A stretch of 64,000 bases of DNA from Odontesthes bonariensis (GCF_027942865.1 NC_134527.1:2457976-2521975); one strand, 5' to 3'; positions 33,885 through 45,088 are shown, counted from the first letter of the stretch. Notes: generated by a model from the letters alone, not told the origin. Made by a program: numbers and translations.

Positions 33885-34620
33885 GGGTTTAATATCAGTT
33901 TATTGTTATGTAGATGCAGAGAAATACACAAAATTACTCCTCTGCATTTAACCCATCCAGGTGCACATGCACACACACTCATGCCGTGTGTTCGAAACCG
34001 CATACTAAATACTTCCATACTGCATACTCATTGATCAGACAGTATGCAGAGCGTTTACCCACAATGCATTTCGCTCCTGCCCGAGCTGAAATCAGCCGGC
34101 CTGAAGCTGATTTCTCTTAAACTCTAAACTTTAGCAACATTTGAAACATTTTCAGGCGAGAAAGTAGTCGTTTAGATCCCCAACGTGTTTATCATAGGGA
34201 AAGCCATTACGGTACAATTGGTGCTTTTGTTTTGAAAACAGGAAGTGAACCTACCCTCGTTGTAGCTAGCTTGAAACTGCCGTTTTGACAGGAAATGACG
34301 ATCGGCGACATCACGTTACGTTGCATCTTGGGTGGTTTGAGTATGAGTAGTAACCTCATGATGCATACCCAACATTTCGGAGAATCTAGTATGCATCCGG
34401 GAGCTTCTCGCTTACTCAAACTTGCATACTAACTCAGAAAGTTAGTATGAGTAGTAGGAGAAGAATGAGGTTTCGAACACAGCCATGGAGACAGATGCCA
34501 TATACACAGGAGCGCCCAGAGAACATAGAGGTACCTCGGCTGTGGCAAGGAGGTCAAACTGCCAACCTTCAGGTTGTTGGACGGCCCACTCTAACCACTG
34601 AGCCGTGTCTGCCTAGGGCC
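33885..34620 (-). mobile_element. tRNA-derived SINE (antisense), split by a MITE
   Basis: The SINE read in reverse starts near 34,617 (B-box complement and ccactctaaccactgagcc at about 34,587-34,605), runs to gagacagatgcc at 34,488, is interrupted by the MITE at 33,984-34,483, and resumes with cactcatg to about 33,888. Removing the MITE and one CATG restores the continuous cactcatggagacagatgcc found in the complete SINEs at 37.6 and 38.8 kb. Confidence 0.8.
33980..34487. mobile_element. MITE with TGTGTTCGAAACCGCATACT-type ends, copy 2
   Basis: Flanked by CATG at 33,980-33,983 and 34,484-34,487. Left end CCGTGTGTTCGAAACCGC, right end GAGGTTTCGAACACAGC. Lacks about 130 bp present in copy 1 (the tract after cccaacgtgtt). 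Its insertion site in the SINE gives an unambiguous 4-bp target duplication. Confidence 0.85.
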
Positions 34621-34691
34621 CCTAGGGAATTTAGTGTGCAAAGTACTGATAGAGTACATTTTTAAAAATCAGTTTTTTTTTCCTTCAGTCA

Positions 34692-34860
34692 TGTTTTCCA
34701 TCCATTTTCTGTACCCACTTAATCCGTCGGTCGGGTCGCGGGGGGGCGGAGCCAATCCCAGCGGTCATTGGGCGAGAGGCGGGGTACATCCTGGATGGGT
34801 CGCCAGTCCATCACAGAGACAAACAACCACTCACTCCTAGGGACAATTTAGGAGAGCGGT
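34692..34860 (+). repeat. L2-like fish interspersed repeat
   Basis: ccatccattttctgtaccca, gtcgcgggggggcggagcc, cattgggcgagaggcggggt and cactcctagggacaatttag in that order, the same family as 10.6 and 47.2 kb. Confidence 0.75.
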
Positions 34861-34889
34861 TTAGGCAGATTAGGCCCGTTTAGGCCCAG

Positions 34890-35160
34890 AATACATCTGT
34901 GATATGTTCAGAGAATATAAAGCCAGCAGAGCTCTTAGATCCAAGGACTCAGGTCAGCTGGTCCAGTCCAGAGTCCAGACTAAACATGGAGAAGCAGCAT
35001 TTAGCTGTTATGCTGCAAACAAGTGGAACAAACTGCCAGTGGAGATTAAACTTTCACCAAATGGAGACGTTTTTAAATCCAGGTTAAAAACATTTCTGTC
35101 AGAACCACTCTCGTCAAAACGAGACGAGAAACAGATATAAATTTCAGAAGCTTATTCTGA
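34890..35160 (+). pseudogene. LINE ORF2 C-terminal fragment
   Basis: The frame at 34,904-35,140 reads REYKASRALRSKDSGQL, then TKHGEAAFSCYAANKWNKLP and KLSPNGDVFKSRLKTFL. The A(F)..YAA..WNxLP and FKSRLKTFL blocks are the very common C-terminal tail of L2-type fish LINE ORF2. A matching 3' tail lies at 35,630-35,815; the intervening 470 bp is unrelated and may be an insertion. Confidence 0.7.
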
Positions 35161-35629
35161 ATGCATACAATTGTGTTTGGCGGTATGGCTCTGTTCGGAG
35201 GAAGTTCCCGACTTCCCATGAGCTCCATGGAAGCCAGACAGGGAACAGCAGCATCCTCAGGTGGAGTGCCTTCCATTTGCTGTAAAGGCAACAAACCCCC
35301 TAGAACAGAGCAAGCAACAATGAACAACAGTATGACATTGTTTGGCAATGAGAAGTCGGTGGAGCAGGGGAGGTGGTGGGTGCAAGCAGAAAGCAAAAAA
35401 AAAGCAGTGACAGCAAACCAAGTTTAAATGAAGTGCCCCAAATGCCAGCATCCAATTGCGAGCAGCAGCTGATTACCCATTGAGCGCAGCTGGCTGTGGA
35501 CAGCCATAAGGGTTGGGTCGGCGTCAGCCAATAGGCAAAGGGCGCGTTGACTAACGTGGTCTGCCAGAACTAACGCGGTGCTACATTTCTTTTCTCATGT
35601 GTCTATGCATGAAATCTGGACAATATCTT
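35161..35629. other. Unassigned segment between the two LINE parts
   Basis: Sequence of normal complexity with no recognisable ends. It may be an insertion into the LINE, but I cannot define inverted repeats or a target duplication. Confidence 0.35.
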
Positions 35630-35815
35630 TGAACTTATCTGGACTGTGGCTTGTTTTTAAATTAATTTTAATCATTTTATTTGTTTCTCTTTATATTCTT
35701 TTATGTATTTTTAATGCTTCTTCCACTCCCTGCTGCAATGCTTTTATTTTATGTAAAGCACTTTGAATTGTTTTGGACATGAAATGTGCTACAAATAAAC
35801 TTGACTTTGACTTTA
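35630..35815 (+). repeat. LINE (L2-type) 3' tail
   Basis: Ends with the characteristic gtaaagcactttgaattg, gaaatgtgctacaaataaac and ttgactttgacttt repeat. Confidence 0.7.
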
Positions 35816-36329
35816 GAGTCAACAATTAACCTGACATGCATTATTTTGGACAGTGGGAGGAAGAGAACAGTCATGTTTTATAACACCAATATAAAGCTGT
35901 CCGAAGGGCGTACTCTTTGGGAAGATCTACTCGCCCAAAATGTTTTCTTATAAAATGCCTGGCAGTTTCACAGAAGAATTCCAGAAGGGTGTGTCGTTTT
36001 ACCATCACAGATCAAGATAATATATCAAAGAAACTTCAAGGTTTGTGAAGAACAAACATGATGGGAATACATGTTTTACTGAAGATTTCTTCATTACACA
36101 CAGTTTTTGACACAGTGACCATGTTAATGAAACATTTAGGCCTACTTCCTTTAAATATATTTACAGTTTTGTGCAGGTAAATTCCAATTGGACACACATT
36201 TAGACCAAACTCGGCATGTTTTCTCCTCTCTTGAGGAATCTTAATCGATTACTTGCATCTACTGCGAGGTGCAAGTGGGAGAACAGAAACTTTATTAAAA
36301 AAAAGACTGAACAGAATGTACAAATGCAT

Positions 36330-37210
36330 GACCTGAATCCTCCAACATAAGATATCCTAACCCGTGACTGATTTACAGCACAGATATTTGTGTGAGAGGC
36401 AGATATTCTGACTGCATATGGTGCTGCTGGTAAAAATAGAGTTGCACAGACTGTTCCGAATGTCTCATCTGTGACATGAACACTGGGCCACCATCACAAT
36501 CTGAGTAAGAATCTGTTTCATTTACCAGAAATGGACAAATAATGTTTGCTAAAGCAATGTGGAAAAGAAAACTTATAGAAAATGATACCAGTTCAGAAAT
36601 TAAGTTGCACAAAAAGCCAAATATTCATGATGAATTTGTACGAATGGGCTTTTATTTGGGCTGCAGTTATCTTTGTTAAACCTAAAGAGATATAACTAAA
36701 TAACTTTAGCTGAGAGAAAGGCCTGTTTTTTTTTCCCTGTATCTGTTTAACTATGTTGCTCTTTCACATTGTTGAAGAGGTATTTTGGCTCACTCTTTGC
36801 TTCAGTTCATTCAGGTTGATGCTGATTTAAGGTTCTGCCCCACTTTATAAGCCACTGTAACACTGTGATTACTTTATTTTCAGCTATTGCGTTTTAGATT
36901 TGCTGCTGTGTTTAGGATTATTATTACATTTCATGACACAGTTTGAGCCCAAATGTAGTTGTTAGACAGACTCCTTTGACTGATTAAGTTCTTTTTCACA
37001 TGGACAACATACTCGTCAAAGTCACTTTACTATAATGACTTTGAACCGAGCATCAAATCTTTCTTTAAAAGAAAAATAAATCTGAAAATTCATTGGAGCA
37101 TAAACCACAACAAGCAGCAATAGCTTAACTTAAAGTAAGACTTCAAACGATGAGTTCAAACTAAGCGTAGGTCTTCAGGACTCTAAACTGTGGCCATTTA
37201 GTCAGATACT
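36330..37210. repeat. Segmental duplicate of 54,960-56,280
   Basis: Shared phrases in the same order: taaaaatagagttgcacaga, cactgggccaccatcacaat, gggctgcagttatctttgtt, and later ggtcttc(a/g)ggactctaaact. The other copy carries about 870 bp of extra sequence (a SINE and more) after gctgagagaaagg. No gene in either copy. Confidence 0.8.
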
Positions 37211-37385
37211 GTGTGTATAAGTTTGTGTGACATGACACTAAAATTATCTTAATCTTAAATGTCTGCCTCAGATAACTATCGGGACAAACTGCATTTTTGT
37301 AGCAGCAGAGGTGCAAACAGAACCTGAAACCTGAGATGGAATCGTTTTTTTTATTTATCTTTCTTAGATAAGTAGTTTTGGTAAT

Positions 37386-37439
37386 TCAAGTTAATTTTCT
37401 ACTTTCTGATATTGATCAGAAAGTAGAAAATTAACTTGA
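37386..37439. repeat. Perfect 25-bp hairpin, 4-nt loop
   Basis: The left arm, 37,386-37,410, is the exact complement of 37,415-37,439 (core ttaattttctactttctgat), with loop attg. In the homologous flanks at 43,172 and 59,981 only the right arm (gatcagaaagtgaaaaatta) is present. Confidence 0.9.
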
Positions 37440-37607
37440 TAACTTTTTCTTTTCAGGGCTTCTGGAAGAGAGAAAAAAATCCCAAAAATAAAATCTAAGA
37501 ACATAAAAAGATTTTGATTCAACTTTGATTCAAAGACAAAGCAACACGGAGCTGTTTATGTTCCGTGTTGCTTTGGCACACGACTGAATTTCAATAAGAT
37601 GAGAAAT

Positions 37608-37905
37608 GGGGCGGCGGTGGCTTAGTGGTTAGAGTGGGTCCAATAACCGGAAGGTTGGTGGTCCGATTCCGGCTCTCACCACTCAAAGATTGGTGGACTG
37701 ACAGCTGGAGGGGTGGACACAGCGGAAGAGCCCTTGAGCAAGGCACCGTACCCCCATGCTCCCCGGGCGCTGTGATTGGCTGCCCACCGCTTCATATGGC
37801 ATCTGTCTCCATGAGTGTGTGACTCTGTGCATGTGTGTGTTCAACAGGTCAAATGCGGAGGCGTAGTTTCACGTGACTTCATGTGACACTAAAATTATCT
37901 TAATC
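37608..37905 (+). mobile_element. tRNA-derived SINE, complete
   Basis: gggcggcggtggcttagtgg (A-box), ggtggtccgattccggctc (B-box), then a body with cttgagcaaggcaccgtacc and a tail ending tgacactaaaattatctt. Both RNA polymerase III boxes are recognisable. Confidence 0.8.
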
Positions 37906-38775
37906 TTAAATGTCTGCCTCAGATAACTATCAGGACAAACTGCATTTTTGTAGCAACAGCAGCAGACAGCAACTGAAACCTGAGATGGAATATTTTTTTA
38001 TTTATCTTTCTTAGATAAGTAGTTTTGGTAATTCATACCTTAAATCTTTCCACCCTGGGAGTAACTGTGCAAAGTCCAGCCTCTCTAATCATTTTCTCAC
38101 ACCTTGAAATGTTCAGTTGTTCCAGAAGGGTCGCATGTGATGCTGCATTCAGTTTTGTTAACTTGCAGCTTGTCTTCCGAAGTCTTTACTGCAAGCGTGC
38201 TTGGTGGCAAAAGTTGCTGTTTTATACCGAGTTGCTGCAATCCATTCGTTTGTTGACTTTGTAGGGAAACAATGATTTCCACATCATACCTTTAGCATCA
38301 TGTCCTGCCTCCTGTGTGATATACCCTGCCCTCTCTCTCATATGTTGACCCAAAATGCTGAGGTGAGAGTTTCATAGGAATTTTCTGGGGAGATCATACT
38401 TTTCCATTTCTAGCTTCTCTTCATCAGCTACCTGTAATTTACAGAATAAAGTTTAAAATGATTCTTTTCACAGATAAAGCCCTTCATCATAGCTTTTTAA
38501 GAACCAGTTTGCTCTCACTGCCGACCTGCTTGTGGTTTCTGGAGTGGTTACGGGAGGCAGAACCTTCTGTTATAAGGCTCCTCTCTGCTGAAACTAGATG
38601 ATTATACATTTTCTATGAGATTAATAATTAACTAAGAGTAAGAAACCATGTGAAACTACATAGCTTGACCCAATGTCCGAAACCAGAAGACGTTCAGTTG
38701 AAAGTTCAGAGACAAAAAAAACTTTCTTTTTCTCATTAAATGAGATGTTTTGTATTAGAAGAGCCAGTTTAGCTC

Positions 38776-38815
38776 AAATATCAGGTGTGATGTTGAAGTA
38801 GGAGGCAGGATTGGA
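38776..38815 (-). pseudogene. Relic of a lost GIMAP gene (C-terminal codons only)
   Basis: In homologous position to the stop-codon end of the GIMAP genes at 44,198 and 60,595 the minus strand still reads FNITPDI and a stop (FNITPDM in the intact genes). Homology then breaks off at a SINE insertion (38,824 onward) and no upstream AIG1 sequence follows. This is the footprint of a third copy. Confidence 0.7.
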
Positions 38816-38823
38816 GAGTTCAA

Positions 38824-39088
38824 AGCCGTGGCTCAGTGGTTAGAGTGGGTCGTCCAATAACTGGAAGGCTGGCACATGCCCACTCTCGGCAGAGGTGCCT
38901 GCCCTTGAGCAAGGCACCGTACCCCCATGCTCCCCAGGCGTTTTGATTGGCTGCCCACCGCTTCTGTGTATGGCATCTGTCTCCATGAGTGTGTGACCCT
39001 GTGCACGTGTGTGTTCAACAGGCGCCAACCTGGATGTGGAGGAGTAAAATTTGTGTGACTTCATGTGACAATAAAATAATCTCAAATG
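38824..39088 (+). mobile_element. tRNA-derived SINE, second complete copy
   Basis: Starts ccgtggctcagtggttagag, has a decayed B-box region, the shared body (cttgagcaaggcaccgtacc) and the tail gtgacaataaaataatct. It is inserted at the breakpoint of the GIMAP relic. Confidence 0.8.
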
Positions 39089-39179
39089 TCTGCCTCAGAT
39101 AACCATCAGGACAAACTGCATTTTTGTAGCAACAGCAGCAGACAGCAACTGAAACCTGAGATGGAATCATTTTTCTTCT

Positions 39180-39475
39180 CATTGTTCTCAGAGGAATTTT
39201 ATCAGGAGATCACCAGACTCTTTTCATGTGTCATTCCCCGATGGTGGAATGATGCGGGGCGTACCTGTCTATTTTCAAGAAACTCTTGAAGACCCAGCTC
39301 TTCAGAAGGCATCTTGTACCCTGTACTTCCCTCTATGCCTGAACTCTATCTCTGTCACCTCTGACAGAGCCTGACTGGTGGTTTCCTTCTATGTAGCTTA
39401 TTGTTAGCTGTAATGTTATATCCTCATATGTAAGTCGCTTTGGATAAAAGTGTCTGATAAATGCAGAAACAGAAA
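39180..39475 (+). repeat. LINE ORF2 end and 3' tail (CR1/L2-type)
   Basis: Translatable fragments (CVIPRWWNDA; CTSSEGIL-like after a shift) precede the tail gtaagtcgctttggataaaa followed by gtgtctgataaatgcag. A second copy with the same tail is at 59,270-59,475. Confidence 0.7.
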
Positions 39476-40084
39476 CATATACATATATATGTAAATACAT
39501 ACAGCTATTTGTTTACACATCCACTTAAATGTTAGAAATGTTTGAAGAGGTGGCACATGGTTAGGGATGTATACCGAGTACCGGTATTGTTTGGTACCTG
39601 ACAAACGATACTGGTTATCGGTACTTTTTGAACGTCTAACTGTCTATCTAAATGTCGCTTAATCATGACACTACCGCCGTCGCCGTCTTTGACTGCTTAG
39701 ACAAAAACTAGTCGCCCGCCAAACGCTACAGAGTGCAACGTCGTGCCAGCGGCACCCGGCTTCTTGTCTGCTTTGACATCGTCAAGTCATGGTAAGAGAA
39801 ATATTTGTCAAGTTTGTAGTCATTAACTTAGGAGGACAAAGCATTCATTTTAGCACCGCTGATACTGATACTTGTTACGTTAATCCTGTAGGCGGTACTC
39901 AACTCGGTGGCGTTGCCAGTTACTATTGCCTCGTGTATCCCAATTGTATATATTTTTGGGGTTTTGGCCACTATTTGCTTAGGTTTAGGCAACAAAACTA
40001 CGTGTATAGATGTGATACGGTCTTTAAAAGCATAATTAAAGCCTCTTCCCCTCTCTCTCTGTCTGTTATTTTTCAAAGCTTGTG
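39476..40084. other. Mixed repeat debris
   Basis: 39,565-39,635 holds a small inverted motif (accgagtaccggtattgttt, ggttatcggtactttttg), probably a MITE fragment. 39,790-40,080 is open in one frame for 98 codons but has no recognisable domain. Confidence 0.4.
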
Positions 40085-40375
40085 ATGTTATAAATGAATA
40101 AGCTCCCCGTCCAGCTGCGTCTTATTTCTGACCTGGGCCTCTTCAAATCCAGGCTAAAAACCTACTTATTTAGCATTGCTTTTAATACCCAGTAGTATGG
40201 TGACACTTTTATCTTATTCGATTTTGTTGTATTTTATTGCTTTCACTGTTCTTTTATTGTTTTTATTTGTTTTTACTTATTCTTCTCTTTATTTATTACC
40301 TACTGTAAATCACTTTGGTACATCGTAATGATTGTTTGTAAAGGGCTGTATAAATAAAATACATTTACATTTACA
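40085..40375 (+). repeat. L2-type LINE tail
   Basis: Begins with tattccaagct-like coding debris (cttcaaatccaggctaaaaa encodes the FKSRLKT block) and ends aaagggctgtataaataaaa with an acatttaca repeat. Confidence 0.7.
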
Positions 40376-40489
40376 TGTTTGAACGATATCAAATTGATGC
40401 TGAATGATGATTTTAAGGGTCAAATCTACAGTCCGAGGGGAGGATCAGGTGGATGTGGACTTATTTCGGATTTTAAAAATAAAAACTAG

Positions 40490-41815
40490 AAAATTTCTGA
40501 AGAAATTTTGATGGGTGCCAATCTACTGCCCAACAACCCTTTAGTTTAGTTAAAGTTGAGTCTCCTGTCACATATAAACTTTGAATGCGGTCTCTGTGAT
40601 GTCGTATGTCATTTTTATAAAGGTCCTGTTTAAAATACAGCTTTAATGGCATTTTCAAAATGGCCTCGTTAAGTGCTTTTCAATGCATTTTCCCATTGCA
40701 TTGTGGGTATTTTCAAACTTCCCCTCACTATCAGTTTAAAGGAGAAAAGCAGATCAGATTTATAACATTAAGCTATTATAACAGGGCAGCCCTCTTGGCT
40801 CTGCCCTCATAAGCAGTCTCAGAACAGAGCAGGCTAACAAGGCGTTGCCCCGGTAACAGGAGCAGGTGCGGCTCGTCTGTGTCACTGACATGTATGCTCA
40901 CTATGGCTTCTTAAAATTAGACTACTAATTTTGACTGCACTCAACTATCTCGAACAAACAGTCGCTGTTCGAAAAGTAAAAGTTGTATCCGAATAATTCT
41001 TGAACCGTAAGCGTCCACAGAGACAGCAGAAGCCAGCGGTATAATTTTCATTCAGCTACTATGTGTGGTTCCTTTTTTATGGCCGTTTAAAAATATATAT
41101 TTATCACATTGATTTGATGATTTTAGGCGTTTATAATGGGCGGAATGTCAGCTGGAGGGCCGACTCTCTGCGCTCAGAAGATTTGTGAGAAATCTGTGTG
41201 GCAAAGCTCTATGAGTGTGACTTTGTTTGAAAGAGGACAAAATACCTACATTTTTAAGTAAAATTTCTCCAGATCGGGCAGATAGTTTGGACATTAGAGA
41301 CATTTGTTCAAGGAATTGGTGCAGTATCGAATTTAGAGTGAGAAACAGAGTGGGATAGACACCTCGGCCGAGATGTAGTCTTCCTAAAACGTAAACTGCT
41401 GTTGTGTCAAAGCTGTATAATGTATCAACAAACCCTTTAGATCAGTTAAAGTTGAGTCTCCTGTCACATCTAAGCTTTGAATGAGGTCTGTGTGATGCTG
41501 TATGGCTGAGTTGTAAGGCCTCTAAAATAGGGTAGTTTTTGCAGCCCTATATTTGAATTTTCAATGCATTTCCCCATCCACAATTTTCCCACTTTTTCCC
41601 ATTTTGCCGGAATTCCTTTCGACTAATGAGAGCCAAACGTAATAGCACACCAATCGAGGTCGTTGCGCACGCAGCGGTGTGCTTTTTAAGCCGGTCGGAC
41701 CATCGGTGAGAGACTAGTAACGCGCCAAAATCCATGACGGAAACGGAAGAATAAGAGTCTGGCAACAGAGTAATATGTGTGTCTAATGCCTTCGGCATTG
41801 GCACCCATAATAATA
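40490..41815 (+). repeat. Unclassified interspersed repeat, forward copy
   Basis: Its reverse complement makes up 49,150-50,070 plus 50,643-50,750. Landmarks are gtgcttttcaatgcattttc, gattttaggcgtttataatg, gagagccaaacgtaatagca and the right end atgccttcggcattggcacc. A 90-bp direct repeat (ccctttag...cagttaaagttgagtctcct) occurs at 40,540 and 41,430. No coding capacity seen. Confidence 0.7.
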
Positions 41816-41924
41816 ATACATTTTGGGTAGCCTAATATATGAAATTGGTTTTCATTGCAGCACCGTCCGACACAGGTGAGCTGTCATTTCACACTGAGGA
41901 ATAACCCGCAGTTTAGCGTGTCCG

Positions 41925-42555
41925 CCATTGCGTTCACACTGCCGACCCGGGCTGCCGTGTCAACTCGACTCGCCTTTCGACCCGCGTCGGACCCTAGTCT
42001 TTTTGCCGAGCCAAGTTTGGTGTGAAAGCAATTGACACGGGTCGGACGTGGACGTGGACGTGGCGTGACGTGAGGAGTTTAAAAGACAGAATGGACAGCT
42101 GATTCAGAACAACAACGACAGGTGAGGACAAGTTTCACTCTGTTTTATCCTACAAATAGTTCGAGGGGAGACTAGGGCCGCGAGCTCCTCAGCCTCCGAG
42201 CAGAGGACGTTATTTACCGCCACATGTCGGGGACTATAGTGCTCTTGTATTCTCCGCATATGTTCTTCGGCGACATCCCACGTTGTAACCATCCACACCC
42301 CGTAAAATAACGAGTCCTCAAGGTGTATATAACCCTACCTCCGACGCATGGCTTGTGCCTACGTCATTGTACACGCCCAGCATTTTATGTGTTTCGTGTG
42401 ACGCTCTGCCACTAGGCAACGCCCCCTGAACTCGGCTTCAGGCGACACGGGTCACCTAACACGCCAAGCGTTCACATTGCTCGACGCGGGTCGAAGGTGC
42501 AGTTTGGACCCGCTAAGGTAGCGGGTCGCAGTGTGAAAGGGGCTATTGATACCAC
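41925..42555. mobile_element. GC-rich MITE with TTCACACTGC(C)GACCCG ends
   Basis: Left end ttgcgttcacactgccgacc; right end reads, on the other strand, cctttcacactgcgacccgc. Inside are several direct and inverted copies of cgacccgcgtcgg / gacgcgggtcgaag. No transposase. Superfamily uncertain; termini of this kind occur in Harbinger- and hAT-derived MITEs. Confidence 0.6.
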
Positions 42556-44197
42556 CATTCCAACCATAGGAGGAAAAAAAGTGTCGGAATGACGGGATGT
42601 AACCCCTTATATGTTTAGGGTTCAGAGCTGTGCATATAAATGTGCGGTCAAAGAGAAAGAAACTAACAGCAAGCAACGCTGCAAACCATTTATCTCTTTT
42701 TCAATATGTTCACTGGTTAAATCAATCGTTACATGTTTGTCTTGAAATAAAAAGGATCAAATCAAATCAAAGTTCAATGAAGGCTGGGGAAATATAAAGA
42801 TTGTTTGCAGAACTGTCAAATATAAATCAACTCCATTCCAATTAATGTGTCTAACTGCTCTGTTAAAATTTGTCATGTTGTTACACCTTGTTTTGTGGCA
42901 ACAACACTGATATAGTTGCTGCACAAAGACAACAAAATGTACTTTGTAGCCACAGAAATGTGTTACTCTGTTTTATTTGTAAAATTATGTCAGTCAGACT
43001 TTATTGTTCATGCACATCCAGTGCACACGTGTGTAGAAGCAATTTACTTTTGATTGAAAGGATCAGAAATTGTAAGTAGGGCTACTCAATTACGACACGT
43101 CCCTTTATTCATCTGTTTAGCTGATTTTATTTTTCACCTGTTTACAAGTCAGAACATCAAGAGGGAAACATTTTGATCAGAAAGTGAAAAATTAACTGGA
43201 TTACTTTTTCTTTTCAGGGCTTCTGGAAGAGAGAAAAAAACAAAACATAAAAAGATTTTGATTCAACTTTGATTCAAAGACAAAGCAACACGGAGCTGTT
43301 TATGTTCCGTGTTGCTGTGGCACACGACTGAATATCACTCACAAAAGATCACAGTTTCTGCCTCAGATAACTATCAGGACAAACTGCATTTTTGTAGCAA
43401 CAGCAGCAGACAGCAACTGAAACCTGAGATGGAATCATTTTTGATTTATCTTTCTTAGATAAGTAGTTTTGGTAATTCATACCTTAAATCTTTCCACCCT
43501 GGGAGTAACTGTGCAAAGTCCAGCCTCTCTAATCATTTTCTCACACCTTGAAATGTTCAGTTGTTCCAGAAGGGTCGCATGTGATGCTGCATTCAGTTTT
43601 GTTAACTTGCAGCTTGTCTTCCGAAGTCTTTACTGCAAGCGTGCTTGGTGGCAAAAGTTGCTGCTTTATACCGAGTTGCTGCAATCCATTCGTTTGTTGA
43701 CTTTGTAGGGAAACAATGATTTCCACATCATACCTTTAGCATCATGTCCTGCCTCCTGTGTGATATACCCAAAATGCTGAGGTGAGAGTTTCATAGGAAT
43801 TTTCTGGGGAGATCATACTTTTCCATTTCTAGCTTCTCTTCATCAGCTACCTGTAATTTACAGAATAAAGTTTAAAAAAATTCTTTTCACAGATAAAGCC
43901 CTTCATCATAGCTTTTTAAGAACCAGTTTGCTCTCACTGCCGACCTGCTTGTGGTTTCTGGAGTGGTTACGGGAGGCAGAACCTTCTGTTATAAGGCTCC
44001 TCTCTGCTGAAACTAGATGATTATACATTTTCTGTGAGATTAATCATTAACTAAGAGTAATAAATCATGTGAAGCATCACGCTCTGAAACTACATGGCTT
44101 GACCCAATGTCCGAAACCCGAAGACGTTCAGTACCCTAATAAAAACTTAGTTTTTCTCATAAAATCATATTTTCAGTATAAGAAGAGCCAGTTTAGA
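42556..44197. repeat. Downstream flank of GIMAP copy 1, duplicated
   Basis: 42,600-43,300 matches 59,729-60,140 in part, and 43,340-44,200 matches 37,900-38,780 and 60,175-60,595. No gene seen. The short frames here recur in each copy because of the duplication. Confidence 0.7.
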
Positions 44198-45088
44198 TCA
44201 CATATCAGGTGTGATGTTGAAGGAGGAGTCAGGGTTTCCACCACCGTCCTGTGAGGCCGCAGCCAGAATGGACTGAAACAGGATCACTCTCTGCAGCAGC
44301 TCAGCCATGAAGGAGTAGTCGTAAACCTGCCTCTCTGCAGTGTCTCTATCTGTTTCCTGCTGCTGCAGAACTTTATCTGCCTCCTCAAACATTTCATCAC
44401 TGAAATATCTTCCCCCATTCGCTGCCACCATACTATCGATCATTTTGATCAGCTTAACCACCTGAGCTCTGTTACATCTTTTCTTGTTGTTGAAGACATG
44501 GTAGCGGTTTCCACATTTGTTAATCACCTCTCGAAGTTTGGAGTGGCCATTTTGTATGTACTGCTGTATGCTTTTGTCCTTCAGCTCATCTCCTCTGGTG
44601 AACAGAACAATCATGAACTTAGATGACTCTGGTCCAAAAATCTTCTCCAGGGCTTCCACGCAGTTCTCTTCTTCTTTGGTAAATCTTCCAATCTGAAGGA
44701 CCAGGAGGAAGACGTGCGGCCCAGGGGTGGATATCTGGATGCATTTTGCGATCTCTCTCTTTATGCTCTCTGCACTTTTAGATGTGTCCAGAATGCCGGG
44801 AGTATCAACCACATGGATCTTTCTGTTACAGTTGACTCGCTCTGTCTGACAAGTCTGTGTCACAGACGCCGCACTTGTGGAAGACACAAAAAGCTTTTTA
44901 CCCAGAATAGTGTTGGCAGCGGCACTCTTCCCAACTCCAGTTTTCCCAATCAGCACAATCCTCAGAGGACCACCTGCAAACAGAAAAGTATTTAAAGCCA
45001 ATGAAATGTCATTTTCTTTCATGAACAAACTGCAGAATTGATATTGAGAGTAAAATTCACCTCCAGCAACGGACAAGCGGTTTCCCAT
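44198..45088 (-). CDS. GIMAP-type AIG1 GTPase, copy 1
   Basis: Two exons: 45,088-45,061 and 44,973-44,198. The 87-bp intron (GTGAAT...TTTGCAG) is a multiple of three and has no stop, so an unspliced reading would also stay open. The spliced product is 267 aa. GTPase motifs: P-loop GKTGVGKS at residues 19-26, DTPG at 66-69 (G3), TRGD at 135-138 (G4), and the AIG1 hallmark [20 protein letters not shown] between them. The N-terminus MGNRLS fits the N-myristoylation consensus (Gly2, Ser6); the C-terminus ([17 protein letters not shown]) is amphipathic. GIMAP proteins act on membranes in lymphocyte survival and innate immunity; the exact function here is unknown. It is paired head-to-head with the AIG1-like gene at 45,273, and about 95% identical in amino acids to copy 2. 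Confidence 0.92.
   Translation of the reverse strand: MGNRLSVAGGEFYSQYQFCSLFMKENDISLALNTFLFAGGPLRIVLIGKTGVGKSAAANTILGKKLFVSSTSAASVTQTCQTERVNCNRKIHVVDTPGILDTSKSAESIKREIAKCIQISTPGPHVFLLVLQIGRFTKEEENCVEALEKIFGPESSKFMIVLFTRGDELKDKSIQQYIQNGHSKLREVINKCGNRYHVFNNKKRCNRAQVVKLIKMIDSMVAANGGRYFSDEMFEEADKVLQQQETDRDTAERQVYDYSFMAELLQRVILFQSILAAASQDGGGNPDSSFNITPDM

Larger units (their letters stand above)
37240..38815. repeat. Eroded copy of the GIMAP 3' flank
   Basis: Bases 38,030-38,780 match 43,470-44,210 almost base for base (ccctgggagtaactgtgcaa, gaagggtcgcatgtgatgct, gttacgggaggcagaacctt) and partly match 60,240-60,600. Bases 37,240-37,390 and 37,886-38,040 are direct repeats of each other (atgtctgcctcagataacta to agtagttttggtaattca). 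It is the downstream flank of a GIMAP gene whose body has been lost. Confidence 0.8.

Noticed and set aside
37608-37690. Functional tRNA gene
   Set aside because: Part of a tRNA-derived SINE present in three copies, without a full cloverleaf.
38025-38264. 79-aa frame repeated at 43,469-43,708
   Set aside because: Conserved only through recent duplication of the GIMAP flank; no domain, and it is lost in the third copy at 60.2 kb.
44714-44995. 93-aa plus-strand frame, repeated at 61,111-61,392
   Set aside because: Antisense shadow of the GIMAP exon; it recurs only because the gene is duplicated.
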